Assembly (NCBI GenBank): GCA_035577545.1
Contig: DATLVI010000009.1
Span: 67,696-131,695, forward strand
Reading direction: 5' to 3'
Source: Verrucomicrobiia bacterium
Lineage (GTDB): Bacteria; Verrucomicrobiota; Verrucomicrobiia; Palsa-1439
Length of the DNA stretch: 64,000 nt
A model generated the notes under the pieces. It had not been told where the DNA came from and made no database searches. It was given only the letters and a program-made list of their open reading frames with translations. The translations under genes were made by a program, and so were the position numbers. Position 1 is the first letter of the stretch. Each line of letters begins with the position of its first letter. Positions 49,548 through 55,899 of this stretch are shown here, piece by piece.

Positions 49548-49591
49548 CTTCCCTCGCCAACGACTTTCGCGAGAGACGATGAACACAAATA
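49548..49591 (+). repeat. Direct repeat B, copy 1
   Basis: 44 bp starting CTTCCCTCGCCAAC and ending GATGAACACAAATA; shares about 80 percent or more of positions with copy 2 at 50389-50433. The two copies bracket the DUF433/DUF5615 gene pair. Confidence 0.7.
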
Positions 49592-49600
49592 GGCAATTAT

Positions 49601-49617
49601 GCGGGACTAACCCTTTT
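49601..49617 (-). repeat. Inverted partial copy of repeat A start
   Basis: On the minus strand it reads AAAAAGGGTTAGTCCCGC, close to AAAGGGGTCAGTCCCGCA at the start of repeat A copies. Confidence 0.45.
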
Positions 49618-49642
49618 TCTGCCTTCCGAGATATACCGCGCC

Positions 49643-50005
49643 TCAGCCCGGTCGCAGTCGAATGCGGCCGGCTTCAACGATCGCCAACTGGCCGGGCAGA
49701 ACCGCAAGGATGGCGGCTTGTTGAACAAAACTCTCAAGCAGCCCGAGGATAAACTTGGCGCCGGCATCGCGCGGTAGTTCCAGGACGACGATGCCGTGAT
49801 AGCTGGCGGGAGCGTAATTACGCACATCGGCAAAACCGAAGTCCCCCGTAATGAGACAGGCTTGGTGATCCACCGCATAACGGGCAATCACCGGGTCTTT
49901 CGCGTGCCGCAGGCCAATGTCCCGAACATCAATCGCCTCGTGACCGTATTTCTCCAATAAAGGTTTGCTGGACCGCGGCAGGTCGGCATCGATCAGGAAG
50001 CGCAC
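49643..50005 (-). CDS. DUF5615 PIN-like protein, probable toxin
   Basis: 120 aa. MRFLIDADLPRS, GHEAIDVRDIG and LITGDFGFADVRNY resemble the DUF5615 (PIN-like) family, with conserved acidic residues in each of the three segments, as expected for a metal-dependent RNase fold. DUF5615 genes usually follow a DUF433 gene, as here (12 bp apart), and this pair is regarded as a candidate type II toxin-antitoxin system. Catalysis is inferred. Confidence 0.85.
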   Translation of the reverse strand: MRFLIDADLPRSSKPLLEKYGHEAIDVRDIGLRHAKDPVIARYAVDHQACLITGDFGFADVRNYAPASYHGIVVLELPRDAGAKFILGLLESFVQQAAILAVLPGQLAIVEAGRIRLRPG

Positions 50006-50017
50006 GGGAGAAAACCG

Positions 50018-50239
50018 CTACGCGGGCAACGGATGATGGGATTCCCGTTCGACAAGTTCCTCGGCGTAGCGGATGGCAGCCCGAATGTCTTCCACGGTCA
50101 CATCATATTCGCGGCCAACCTCGTCGAGGGTCATACCGCCCGCCAATCCGCCCAGGATGCGCGCCACCGGCACGCGCGTCCCACGAATCACGGGCTTGCC
50201 GTGCTGGATTTCCGGATCAATAACAATTCGTTCATTCAT
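50018..50239 (-). CDS. DUF433 protein, probable antitoxin
   Basis: 73 aa from the second ATG (MNERIVIDPEIQHGKPVIRG), an alternative start lies 30 nt upstream. GKPVIRGTRVPVARILGGLA and LDEVGREYDVTVEDIRAAIRYA are diagnostic; the C-terminal part is a helix-turn-helix-like unit. Expected to bind and neutralise the DUF5615 protein and perhaps repress the pair. Confidence 0.88.
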   Translation of the reverse strand: MNERIVIDPEIQHGKPVIRGTRVPVARILGGLAGGMTLDEVGREYDVTVEDIRAAIRYAEELVERESHHPLPA

Positions 50240-50341
50240 AGCGCTTGCCCGCCCCAATAAGTACCCCAATATCAGGCCGTATTCAAGCCCGCAAGAACCC
50301 TGTTTCGCGCCCCCACGCGGCGTTCCTCGTCCGGGTGTAGC

Positions 50342-50360
50342 AGCCTCCGTCCCGGAGGCT
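50342..50360. repeat. Short hairpin in the repeat-rich gap
   Basis: AGCCTCC (50342-50348), loop GTCCC, GGAGGCT (50354-50360). It precedes repeat B copy 2 by about 30 bp and looks like part of a dispersed intergenic element. Confidence 0.4.
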
Positions 50361-50388
50361 CAGCCACAGTATCGGAAGGGCAGGGGTA

Positions 50389-50433
50389 CTTCCCCCCGCC
50401 AACTGCTTGCGCGAGAGACGACGAACACAAATA
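50389..50433 (+). repeat. Direct repeat B, copy 2
   Basis: 45 bp starting CTTCCCCCCGCCAAC and ending GACGAACACAAATA; imperfect match to copy 1 at 49548-49591, same orientation, 840 bp apart. It overlaps the first possible start of the membrane protein gene. Confidence 0.7.
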
Positions 50434-50535
50434 ACCGTTTGGGCTTCCGCTGTCTCAGTTCTCGTAGTAGCGTTCATTCGTGAGCGCGGCATACACCATA
50501 CACCGAAGTCGCTAATCCATTCCATTGAGCAGCTC

Positions 50536-51663
50536 GTGAACCCCTCCGACTTCCATAAGTCCCTGACCGATCTCATAGGCATTGCCCAGAAGTTTCCCAA
50601 GCTGTTCTGGGCCATGTTGAGGCATCCCGATACGACTCTCGCTAGGAATCTCAGTTTTCCAAGCTCCCATAGTCTACCACCTGGCGCATTCCTCTTCATC
50701 AATCTGCTTCTATCTGACGTTCTAAGTGCTGCATCACTCATAACTCCTGAACACGATAATGGGTGGTTTTCGATTGCACTGAGGGAAAGTAGCAGTCATA
50801 TCATCGGAACCTTGCTACTTGTGCTCGTTCTGAAGCTCGCATTCCGTCAAGTAGAACTGCGCAAGCTCTTTTCGATGGTCTGCCTCTCAAGCGTTGTTTT
50901 TATTCCTTACACCCTAGTCAGCATCATAAACTCCTTACTTCTCGGTCCAGTCTTTCGCCATTATTGGGTGTCATTTATGTCTCAGCAATTTCGCAACTAC
51001 CTTGAATTACTGCGACCCACGCCGTTAACTGTTTTCAAACTCATCTTATCGCTAGGCCTTCTATCAGCTGTCATCATTTGGTGGTTTAGCCTCTTGTTGA
51101 TAGCAAGCGGCCACATTAGCAAAAACAACAGACGCGGACGGACGCTCAGGCTCACCGCGGCCCTTTCCTCCTACTTAGCTATTTTCTTCGCCATTTTCAT
51201 TACATATTATTGTTATGGTCTCTGGTCGATATTTACTCAATGCAGCGACTATGACAGGATGAAGAGTTCTTTTGCGTCAGCGAATTACCCCGAAGCGTTC
51301 CTTTTTTCCAGCTCAGTCACCAAGACCAACAACCTCCTGCCCCCCATCGCCGAATATCGCGCAAGCCTCATTCAAGCAGTGTCTTACTACGAAGTATTCT
51401 GGAAAGACGACCACACTTTCGACGGAGCTATTGAAGACATTAAAAGTAAAAACTACAGCAAAGCGCAGTCAAACATGCTAACGCAAATTCATGACAACAT
51501 TCATTCACAAACCGATGCAAAGCGAGTCGTATTATCAGGTATGCAATCGTTACTCGATCACGCAGAAGAAGTGCGCAATTCTCCCTCATATTCAGAAGAC
51601 GAGACGCAAACTGTGGCTTTCCTCTTCAAACTGAGCGATATTCCAATTGCCTTTTTCCCGTAA
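50536..51663 (+). CDS. AT-richer multi-span membrane protein, orphan (Yip1-like N-terminus)
   Basis: The frame is open from 50407, but its first codons lie in repeat B, so I suggest GTG at 50536 (MNPSDFHKSLTDLIGIAQKF), giving about 375 aa; the start is unsure. Five or six hydrophobic segments are seen (GAFLFINLLLSDVLSAASLI; HIIGTLLLVLVLKLAF; LFSMVCLSSVVFIPYTLVSI; TVFKLILSLGLLSAVIIWWF; YLAIFFAIFITYYCYGLWSI), then a soluble tail of about 130 residues. The start resembles Yip1-domain membrane proteins, which is weak evidence. Base composition is clearly more AT-rich than neighbours, a sign of transfer. Function unknown. Confidence 0.65.
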   Translation: MNPSDFHKSLTDLIGIAQKFPKLFWAMLRHPDTTLARNLSFPSSHSLPPGAFLFINLLLSDVLSAASLITPEHDNGWFSIALRESSSHIIGTLLLVLVLKLAFRQVELRKLFSMVCLSSVVFIPYTLVSIINSLLLGPVFRHYWVSFMSQQFRNYLELLRPTPLTVFKLILSLGLLSAVIIWWFSLLLIASGHISKNNRRGRTLRLTAALSSYLAIFFAIFITYYCYGLWSIFTQCSDYDRMKSSFASANYPEAFLFSSSVTKTNNLLPPIAEYRASLIQAVSYYEVFWKDDHTFDGAIEDIKSKNYSKAQSNMLTQIHDNIHSQTDAKRVVLSGMQSLLDHAEEVRNSPSYSEDETQTVAFLFKLSDIPIAFFP

Positions 51664-52203
51664 TTCTCCCGACTGTACGAGTGAAGAGGTCAAGGAAAGG
51701 GGTCAACACTTGGCACTTTCCACTCGGAAGAAAGGAGAAGAAAGGGGTCAGTCCCGCACAACCGCATATTGGCAATCATCGGTTCCCTTTTCCGGAGGTG
51801 ACTACTCATCTTGAAAAACCGTCAGTTCACTTTCTGTTAGCGTACCGCGACGAAAGGGACACAGGGGCAGAGTCCCGCCCCAGTTTCCCTCTTGACTCCT
51901 TTCCCCCGACCCGCGCCGGAACGCAGATGGATCGACCTAGACTACTCGGCTGTGCTAAACACCAGCACGAACCGCTTGCCATTCCGACCAACTGCGTTTC
52001 AAGCACGTACCCCAAACAACAATGGTTTCATGCCGGTCTTGGACTTTAGGCACCCAGCCTGCACAATCGCAGGCTTGCCAGAACCTTCAAAAGTGGCATT
52101 ATATCCCAATGGGAATTTTCGAACACCCGATCTGTAGCAGTGCCATTGAGACATTTGATTGCTTTCTGCCTTGCCCTTGAGTGACGCTCACCCGAAAATT
52201 GCA
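51664..52203. other. Repeat-bearing intergenic region, 540 bp
   Basis: Holds repeat A copy 1 and a preceding GGGGTCAACACTTGGCACTT segment that recalls the start of the same element. The rest (about 51810-52200) shows short open frames in several registers but nothing recognisable. No RNA gene was seen. Confidence 0.55.
51745..51810 (+). repeat. Repeat A, copy 1
   Basis: 66 bp starting GGGTCAGTCCCGCACAACCG and ending GGAGGTGACTACTCATC. Only about five differences and one indel from copy 2 (54003-54069). The two direct copies, 2.2 kb apart, bracket the PIN_8-type gene and its small neighbour. Confidence 0.85.
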
Positions 52204-53205
52204 ATGAAAATGCAGGAACTCTTTCCCGGCTACTACCGACCCACGGAAGCTCAATTCAAAGAGCTTTGGGAGAACTGCATCTTTGTACCCGACGCCAACG
52301 TCTTACTAAATATCTATGGCTACTCCCAAAGCACGCGCGAAGAGCTCCTCACCTTACTTGAAAGGCTGTCTGAAAGAGTGCGAATGCCATTCCAGTTTGT
52401 GCATGAATACCATCGCAACCGTGCTCGCGCCATCATGGAGCAGGTCAGGAACTACGCAAATGCCGAGAAAATCCTCAAGGATCTATACGATCAAGAATTG
52501 GTCCCTAGGCACAAACACCCGTTTTTGGAGGCCAAGCTCCTGAAGGCGTTCAATAGAATTCGCGACGACCTTGCTGCCAGTAGAAAGCGTCACGAAGCTC
52601 TATTCAAATCCGATCCATTCCTTGACAGAATCACGACTCTAGTAAAAGTGGTCGGCCCTGCTCCCACCCCTAAGGAGCTTGAACAAATCCACCAGACAGC
52701 GCAAATCCGCTGTGATGCGAAACTGCCTCCAGGATACGCCGACGTTAAGGAGAAAGGTGTCCCAGCCGCCTACGGGGACTATATTGCCTGGACTCAGTTA
52801 ATGGCACTTTCAAAGGCTGAAAAGAAGCCTGCAATTCTCATTACCGATGATGCAAAGGAGGATTGGTGGCAAATTCAGAGTGACCGTACTATTGGTCCCC
52901 GTCCGGAACTAATCGCCGAATTTCATTCGGAATGCGGCGCACTGTTTTACATGTATTCGTCCGACCAGTTCATTAAGTTCGCTGGCCTCTACCTGAACCA
53001 GCCCGTTGAAGAGGGAGCCATCGAAGAGATCAAGCAACGCTTCCTAGACAATCTGCTCCAAACGTTCACCCTTAAGCCTGAGCAGCCACCATCTGGCGCC
53101 GCAAGCGACAAGTCGTTGCTCGCGAGCATGCCTTCAGAACCTGAGAATCTAAAACCGGAATCACCGTCCAAACCTGCAGCGGACAAGGAGAAGGCTGGAC
53201 CGTAG
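52204..53205 (+). CDS. PIN_8-like (DUF4935-type) nuclease-domain protein
   Basis: 333 aa from ATG 52204; earlier in-frame non-ATG starts are possible. Resembles the PIN-like domain family: FVPDANVLLNIYGYSQ (Asp30), MPFQFVHEYHRNRA (Glu68), then a helical insert and PAAYGDYIAWTQLM (Asp192) and AILITDDAKEDWW (Asp215/216), the expected acidic cluster of a PIN nuclease. The last 45 residues are Pro/Ser/Lys-rich and look disordered. Such proteins occur in variable genome regions and are suspected in defence or RNA decay; the target is unknown. A short gene follows after 55 bp. Confidence 0.8.
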   Translation: MKMQELFPGYYRPTEAQFKELWENCIFVPDANVLLNIYGYSQSTREELLTLLERLSERVRMPFQFVHEYHRNRARAIMEQVRNYANAEKILKDLYDQELVPRHKHPFLEAKLLKAFNRIRDDLAASRKRHEALFKSDPFLDRITTLVKVVGPAPTPKELEQIHQTAQIRCDAKLPPGYADVKEKGVPAAYGDYIAWTQLMALSKAEKKPAILITDDAKEDWWQIQSDRTIGPRPELIAEFHSECGALFYMYSSDQFIKFAGLYLNQPVEEGAIEEIKQRFLDNLLQTFTLKPEQPPSGAASDKSLLASMPSEPENLKPESPSKPAADKEKAGP

Positions 53206-53260
53206 AATTTTCAACATGTCTGCGCCGAAGTTTTAATACAATGACTGGGAGACGAAATTA

Positions 53261-53599
53261 ATGTCTGTAATAGTGGTCACACCCGATCCTGCCGGCTTAC
53301 TGCGTACCGTCAAGGACCTGATGACGTCTGGAAAAATCGATACTTGGTCCGTCGATAAGGACGGCGATTTTACTCACACGCCGCCTCAGTGGAACAGAAA
53401 GGCCTGGCTCCGTCCTGCGGTAGAACCGGATCGGATTGTATTTCACATCCTGACCCCAAAAGGCACAAACATGTCCGGGACGATGTATGCTATTTACCAT
53501 GGCAGATTCATTGAAATGCTTCTTACACACGTTGACAAGAAGTTCTCGATCGCATGGGCCACAGCTTTACCTACAAGCGGGGATATTGTTCGCGCGTAG
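53261..53599 (+). CDS. Small conserved-looking protein of unknown function
   Basis: 112 aa; MSVIVVTPDPAGLLRTVKDL, a WSVDKDGDFTHTPPQW segment and FSIAWATALPTSGDIVRA. No membrane span or signal peptide. Alternating hydrophobic strands suggest an alpha/beta fold. It follows the PIN_8-like gene by 55 bp in the same direction, so it may be its partner (an immunity or sensor protein would be one guess), but no family is recognised. Confidence 0.65.
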   Translation: MSVIVVTPDPAGLLRTVKDLMTSGKIDTWSVDKDGDFTHTPPQWNRKAWLRPAVEPDRIVFHILTPKGTNMSGTMYAIYHGRFIEMLLTHVDKKFSIAWATALPTSGDIVRA

Positions 53600-53674
53600 G
53601 TGAAAAACCCGCTCCCGCTTTGTATTTAATGGGCTTCGATATTCCCACGCCCGGCAGCAGAGGTTCCGAAAATA

Positions 53675-53757
53675 CTATTCAGGCTCCCACATTTTGACTC
53701 CCTCCGCTTCATCCACCAACCGCGCATAGTTTCGCAACGCTTCCTGAAGAATCCCAA
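53675..53757 (-). pseudogene. Possible 3' remnant of a gene cut by a repeat fragment
   Basis: A minus-strand frame reads ILQEALRNYARLVDEAEGVK then MWEPE and a stop, with the look of a real acidic C-terminus, but runs into an in-frame stop at its other end where the repeat A fragment begins. The parent family is not recognised. Low confidence. Confidence 0.3.
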
Positions 53758-53762
53758 AAAGG

Positions 53763-53776
53763 GGTCAGTCCCGCAT
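53763..53776 (+). repeat. Repeat A fragment
   Basis: GGGTCAGTCCCGCA, identical to the first 14 nt of both full copies; the following sequence is unrelated. Confidence 0.55.
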
Positions 53777-53976
53777 ATAGGGGCCATAGGGGTCAACTCT
53801 CTACTCTGGACACATTGTTTCTACGGGCTGATCTCTGAACGATCAACGTTCAACTCGTGACAGATGCACAGATCCACCTCTCTCCGCCTTCCACCCGCCT
53901 CATTCGTGCGCTCTCGTCCGCCGTAGCTTTAGCGAAGGCTAGATCGTGTCTCCTTCGTCCTCTTCGTGACCCAAAT

Positions 53977-53997
53977 TTGAACGTTGAGCGTTTAGGT
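53977..53997 (+). repeat. Heptad array 2 (TTGAGCG-type)
   Basis: TTGAACG, TTGAGCG, then TTTAGGT, with the left flank CCCAAAT shared with the other arrays. It is only 5 bp from repeat A copy 2. Confidence 0.5.
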
Positions 53998-54002
53998 GGA
54001 GC

Positions 54003-54069
54003 GGGTCAGTCCCGCACAACCGCATATTGACAATCATCGGCCCCCGTTTTCCGGAGGTGACTACTCATC
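54003..54069 (+). repeat. Repeat A, copy 2
   Basis: 67 bp starting GGGTCAGTCCCGCACAACCG and ending GGAGGTGACTACTCATC; same orientation as copy 1 at 51745-51810. Confidence 0.85.
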
Positions 54070-54108
54070 CGCCCCGTCCCCCTTCGTGTCTGCTTCGTGA
54101 CGCCAAAC

Positions 54109-54143
54109 TTGAGCGTTGAGAGTTGAGCGTTGAGTGTTGAGCG
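54109..54143 (+). repeat. Heptad array 3 (TTGAGCG-type)
   Basis: Five exact-period units: TTGAGCG, TTGAGAG, TTGAGCG, TTGAGTG, TTGAGCG. The left flank GCCAAAC matches that of array 1. It ends 57 bp before the pterin reductase gene. Confidence 0.7.
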
Positions 54144-54200
54144 TTTTGGCGTTTCCCGCCTTGCGTCTGCTCGCTGGCCTTCGGTAAACTAAACAGCACC

Positions 54201-54944
54201 ATGAAGCTCAAAGGCAAAACCGCACTGGTAACGGGCGCGGCGAAACGGGTCGGGCGCGAGATCGCCCTCGGCCTGGCGCGGCGCGGCGCGAATATCATCG
54301 TTCACTACAATTCGTCGTCATCAGACGCCCTCCGGACGGTCAAAGAAATCAAGGCGTTGGGCGTTGACGCCATTGCCGTTGGAGCGGACCAATCCAAAAT
54401 TCGGGAGGTGCGCGCTGCTGTCAATAAAGCGGCGAAGCACTTCCGCAATATTGACGTGCTCGTCGCCAGTGCCGCCGTCTACAAGAAGACGCCGTTTGAT
54501 AAGCTGACCGAAAAGGATTGGGATTTTCATATCGACGCCAACCTGAAAGGCCCTTTTCTGTTCGGGCTCGAAGTCGGCCGGCACATGCTGGCCCGGAAGA
54601 TCGAAGGCAAGATCATCAACTTCGCTGATTGGTCCGCCATCCGACCGTACGCGGATTACCTGCCGTATTGCGTTTCCAAAGCGGGAGTGATTTGCCTGAC
54701 AAAATCCCTGGCCAAAGCGCTTGCGCCTAAAGTCCAGGTCAACGCCATCGCCCCGGGGCCTATCCTGCTGCCACCAGACTTCACGGAAGAAGAGACCCAG
54801 GCAGTCATCGATGCGACCGTGGTCAAACGGCTCGGGTCGCCGAAGGACATCGTGAATTCCGTGCTGTTCTTAATCGAAGGCAGCGACTTCATCACGGGCC
54901 ACACGCTGCTTGTGGACGGCGGTCGCCTGATCGCAGGATCGTAA
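54201..54944 (+). CDS. SDR oxidoreductase, likely PTR1/FolM-type pteridine reductase
   Basis: 247-aa Rossmann short-chain dehydrogenase. The cofactor loop is TGAAKRVG (residues 11-18), the Arg-bearing form found in PTR1/FolM; the catalytic set is Tyr156-x3-Lys160 (YCVSK), and the place of the usual catalytic Ser, 13 residues before Tyr, is Asp143 (INFADWSAIRP), again as in pteridine reductases. NAIAPGPILLPP and the C-terminal LVDGGRL are typical. It lies 3 bp before a PTPS/QueD homologue, which supports reduction of a dihydropterin. A FabG-like role remains possible. Confidence 0.83.
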   Translation: MKLKGKTALVTGAAKRVGREIALGLARRGANIIVHYNSSSSDALRTVKEIKALGVDAIAVGADQSKIREVRAAVNKAAKHFRNIDVLVASAAVYKKTPFDKLTEKDWDFHIDANLKGPFLFGLEVGRHMLARKIEGKIINFADWSAIRPYADYLPYCVSKAGVICLTKSLAKALAPKVQVNAIAPGPILLPPDFTEEETQAVIDATVVKRLGSPKDIVNSVLFLIEGSDFITGHTLLVDGGRLIAGS

Positions 54945-54947
54945 GAA

Positions 54948-55349
54948 ATGTTCCGGGTCACCAAACACATCGACTTTTGTTACGGGCACCGACTGCTCAA
55001 TTATGAGGGGAAGTGCCGACATCTGCACGGGCACAACGGGCGGGTAGAGGTGCACATTGACTCGGATAAATTAGACGCACGCGGGATGGTGCAGGACTTC
55101 TCCGACATCAAGAAGATCGTCAAGAATTGGATCGATGAGACACTCGATCATCGGATGTTGCTGCACAAGGACGATCCGCTGCTGCCGTTGCTGAAACAAC
55201 GTGGCGAGCTGTTTTATGTGATGGACGAGAATCCCACCGCTGAGAACATCGCCAAGCTCATCTTCAATCACGCCCGCGCCGAGGGACTGCCCGTTGTCGA
55301 AGTGCAACTGTGGGAGACACCGACATCCTCCGCCAGCTACCGTGGTTAA
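54948..55349 (+). CDS. 6-pyruvoyl-tetrahydropterin synthase / QueD family protein
   Basis: 133 aa. Zinc ligands His14 (FCYGHRL), His27 and His29 (HLHGHNG); Cys23 gives CxxxHGH, as in PTPS-II and QueD enzymes. ENPTAENIAKLIFNH and VEVQLWETPTSSASY (Glu) complete the T-fold active site. It converts 7,8-dihydroneopterin triphosphate to a pyruvoyl- or carboxy-tetrahydropterin. Neighbouring reductase favours a pterin cofactor over queuosine, since no queC/queE/queF is near; that is inference. Confidence 0.92.
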   Translation: MFRVTKHIDFCYGHRLLNYEGKCRHLHGHNGRVEVHIDSDKLDARGMVQDFSDIKKIVKNWIDETLDHRMLLHKDDPLLPLLKQRGELFYVMDENPTAENIAKLIFNHARAEGLPVVEVQLWETPTSSASYRG

Positions 55350-55392
55350 GATTCTCCGGCTTTGTTGTGAAGGATATTATGGTTGCGCCAAC

Positions 55393-55737
55393 TCAACGTC
55401 CTGGCCCTGTCGTGGCGAACGGCAGTCGCTTTAGGACATCACCGACGGTTGTCGCGCCACTGCGCTGAATGTCCTGTTGGTCGATAACGAGGACCGGAGA
55501 AATGCTGTCGGTCGTGCGTCCGATCTTCTTGACGTCTTGTGGGATGTTCGAACCGGTGACGATTACCTTGCCCTTCGGCAGTTCGTTCTTGTTGGAACGC
55601 ACTACGTTGGTTGTGGTGTTGGTTTCCACAGTCGCTGCGGCGGGTTTTGGAGTTGGAGCGTCAGCGCGCGCTATCGCGGAGACAAGGCACATTGTTGCGC
55701 AAAGGCCCACAAATTTGCTTCGTCGATTGAGTCGCAT
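55393..55737 (-). CDS. Secreted TonB-receptor plug-like protein without a barrel
   Basis: 114 aa. A signal peptide (FVGLCATMCLVSAIARA) is followed by a Thr/Ala-rich segment and the beginning of a TonB-receptor plug: GKVIVTGSNIPQ, SPVLVIDQQDI and SGATTVGDVLKRLPF, very like the plug start of the receptor next door (VIVTGSHIP; SGATTVSDVIRRLP). It then stops after FATTGPGR, with no barrel sequence downstream. It may be a truncated paralogue or a real small periplasmic protein. AGAGGT precedes the ATG. Confidence 0.7.
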   Translation of the reverse strand: MRLNRRSKFVGLCATMCLVSAIARADAPTPKPAAATVETNTTTNVVRSNKNELPKGKVIVTGSNIPQDVKKIGRTTDSISPVLVIDQQDIQRSGATTVGDVLKRLPFATTGPGR

Positions 55738-55899
55738 GGTCTCAGACCTCTTGTAAGCCGGCTGATTCCCCTACAAAACGATACTCCTTCAGGCCGACTT
55801 TGCAAGTGCGATTCTCTTTCCCGTTCCCCTCGGGCTGACGGCCAAAGATAGGCCCACTCGCTGCAAACGGCGGTGCCGCCCGTTGCTGCGTGTCTGTAA

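Larger units (their letters stand above)
53600..54200. other. Repeat-rich intergenic region, 601 bp
   Basis: Contains a gene remnant, a short repeat A fragment, heptad arrays 2 and 3 and repeat A copy 2, all listed separately. The remainder (about 53780-53970) is pyrimidine-rich plus-strand sequence (many CTTCGTCC/CTCCGCC runs) with no gene. Nothing else is recognisable. Confidence 0.55.

Noticed and set aside
50283-50741. Minus-strand open frame upstream of the DUF433 gene
   Set aside because: It crosses repeat B and the start of the orphan membrane gene and shows no features of a protein.
49503-54143. CRISPR array from the heptad repeats
   Set aside because: Units are only 7 nt and lie without spacers; there are no cas genes.
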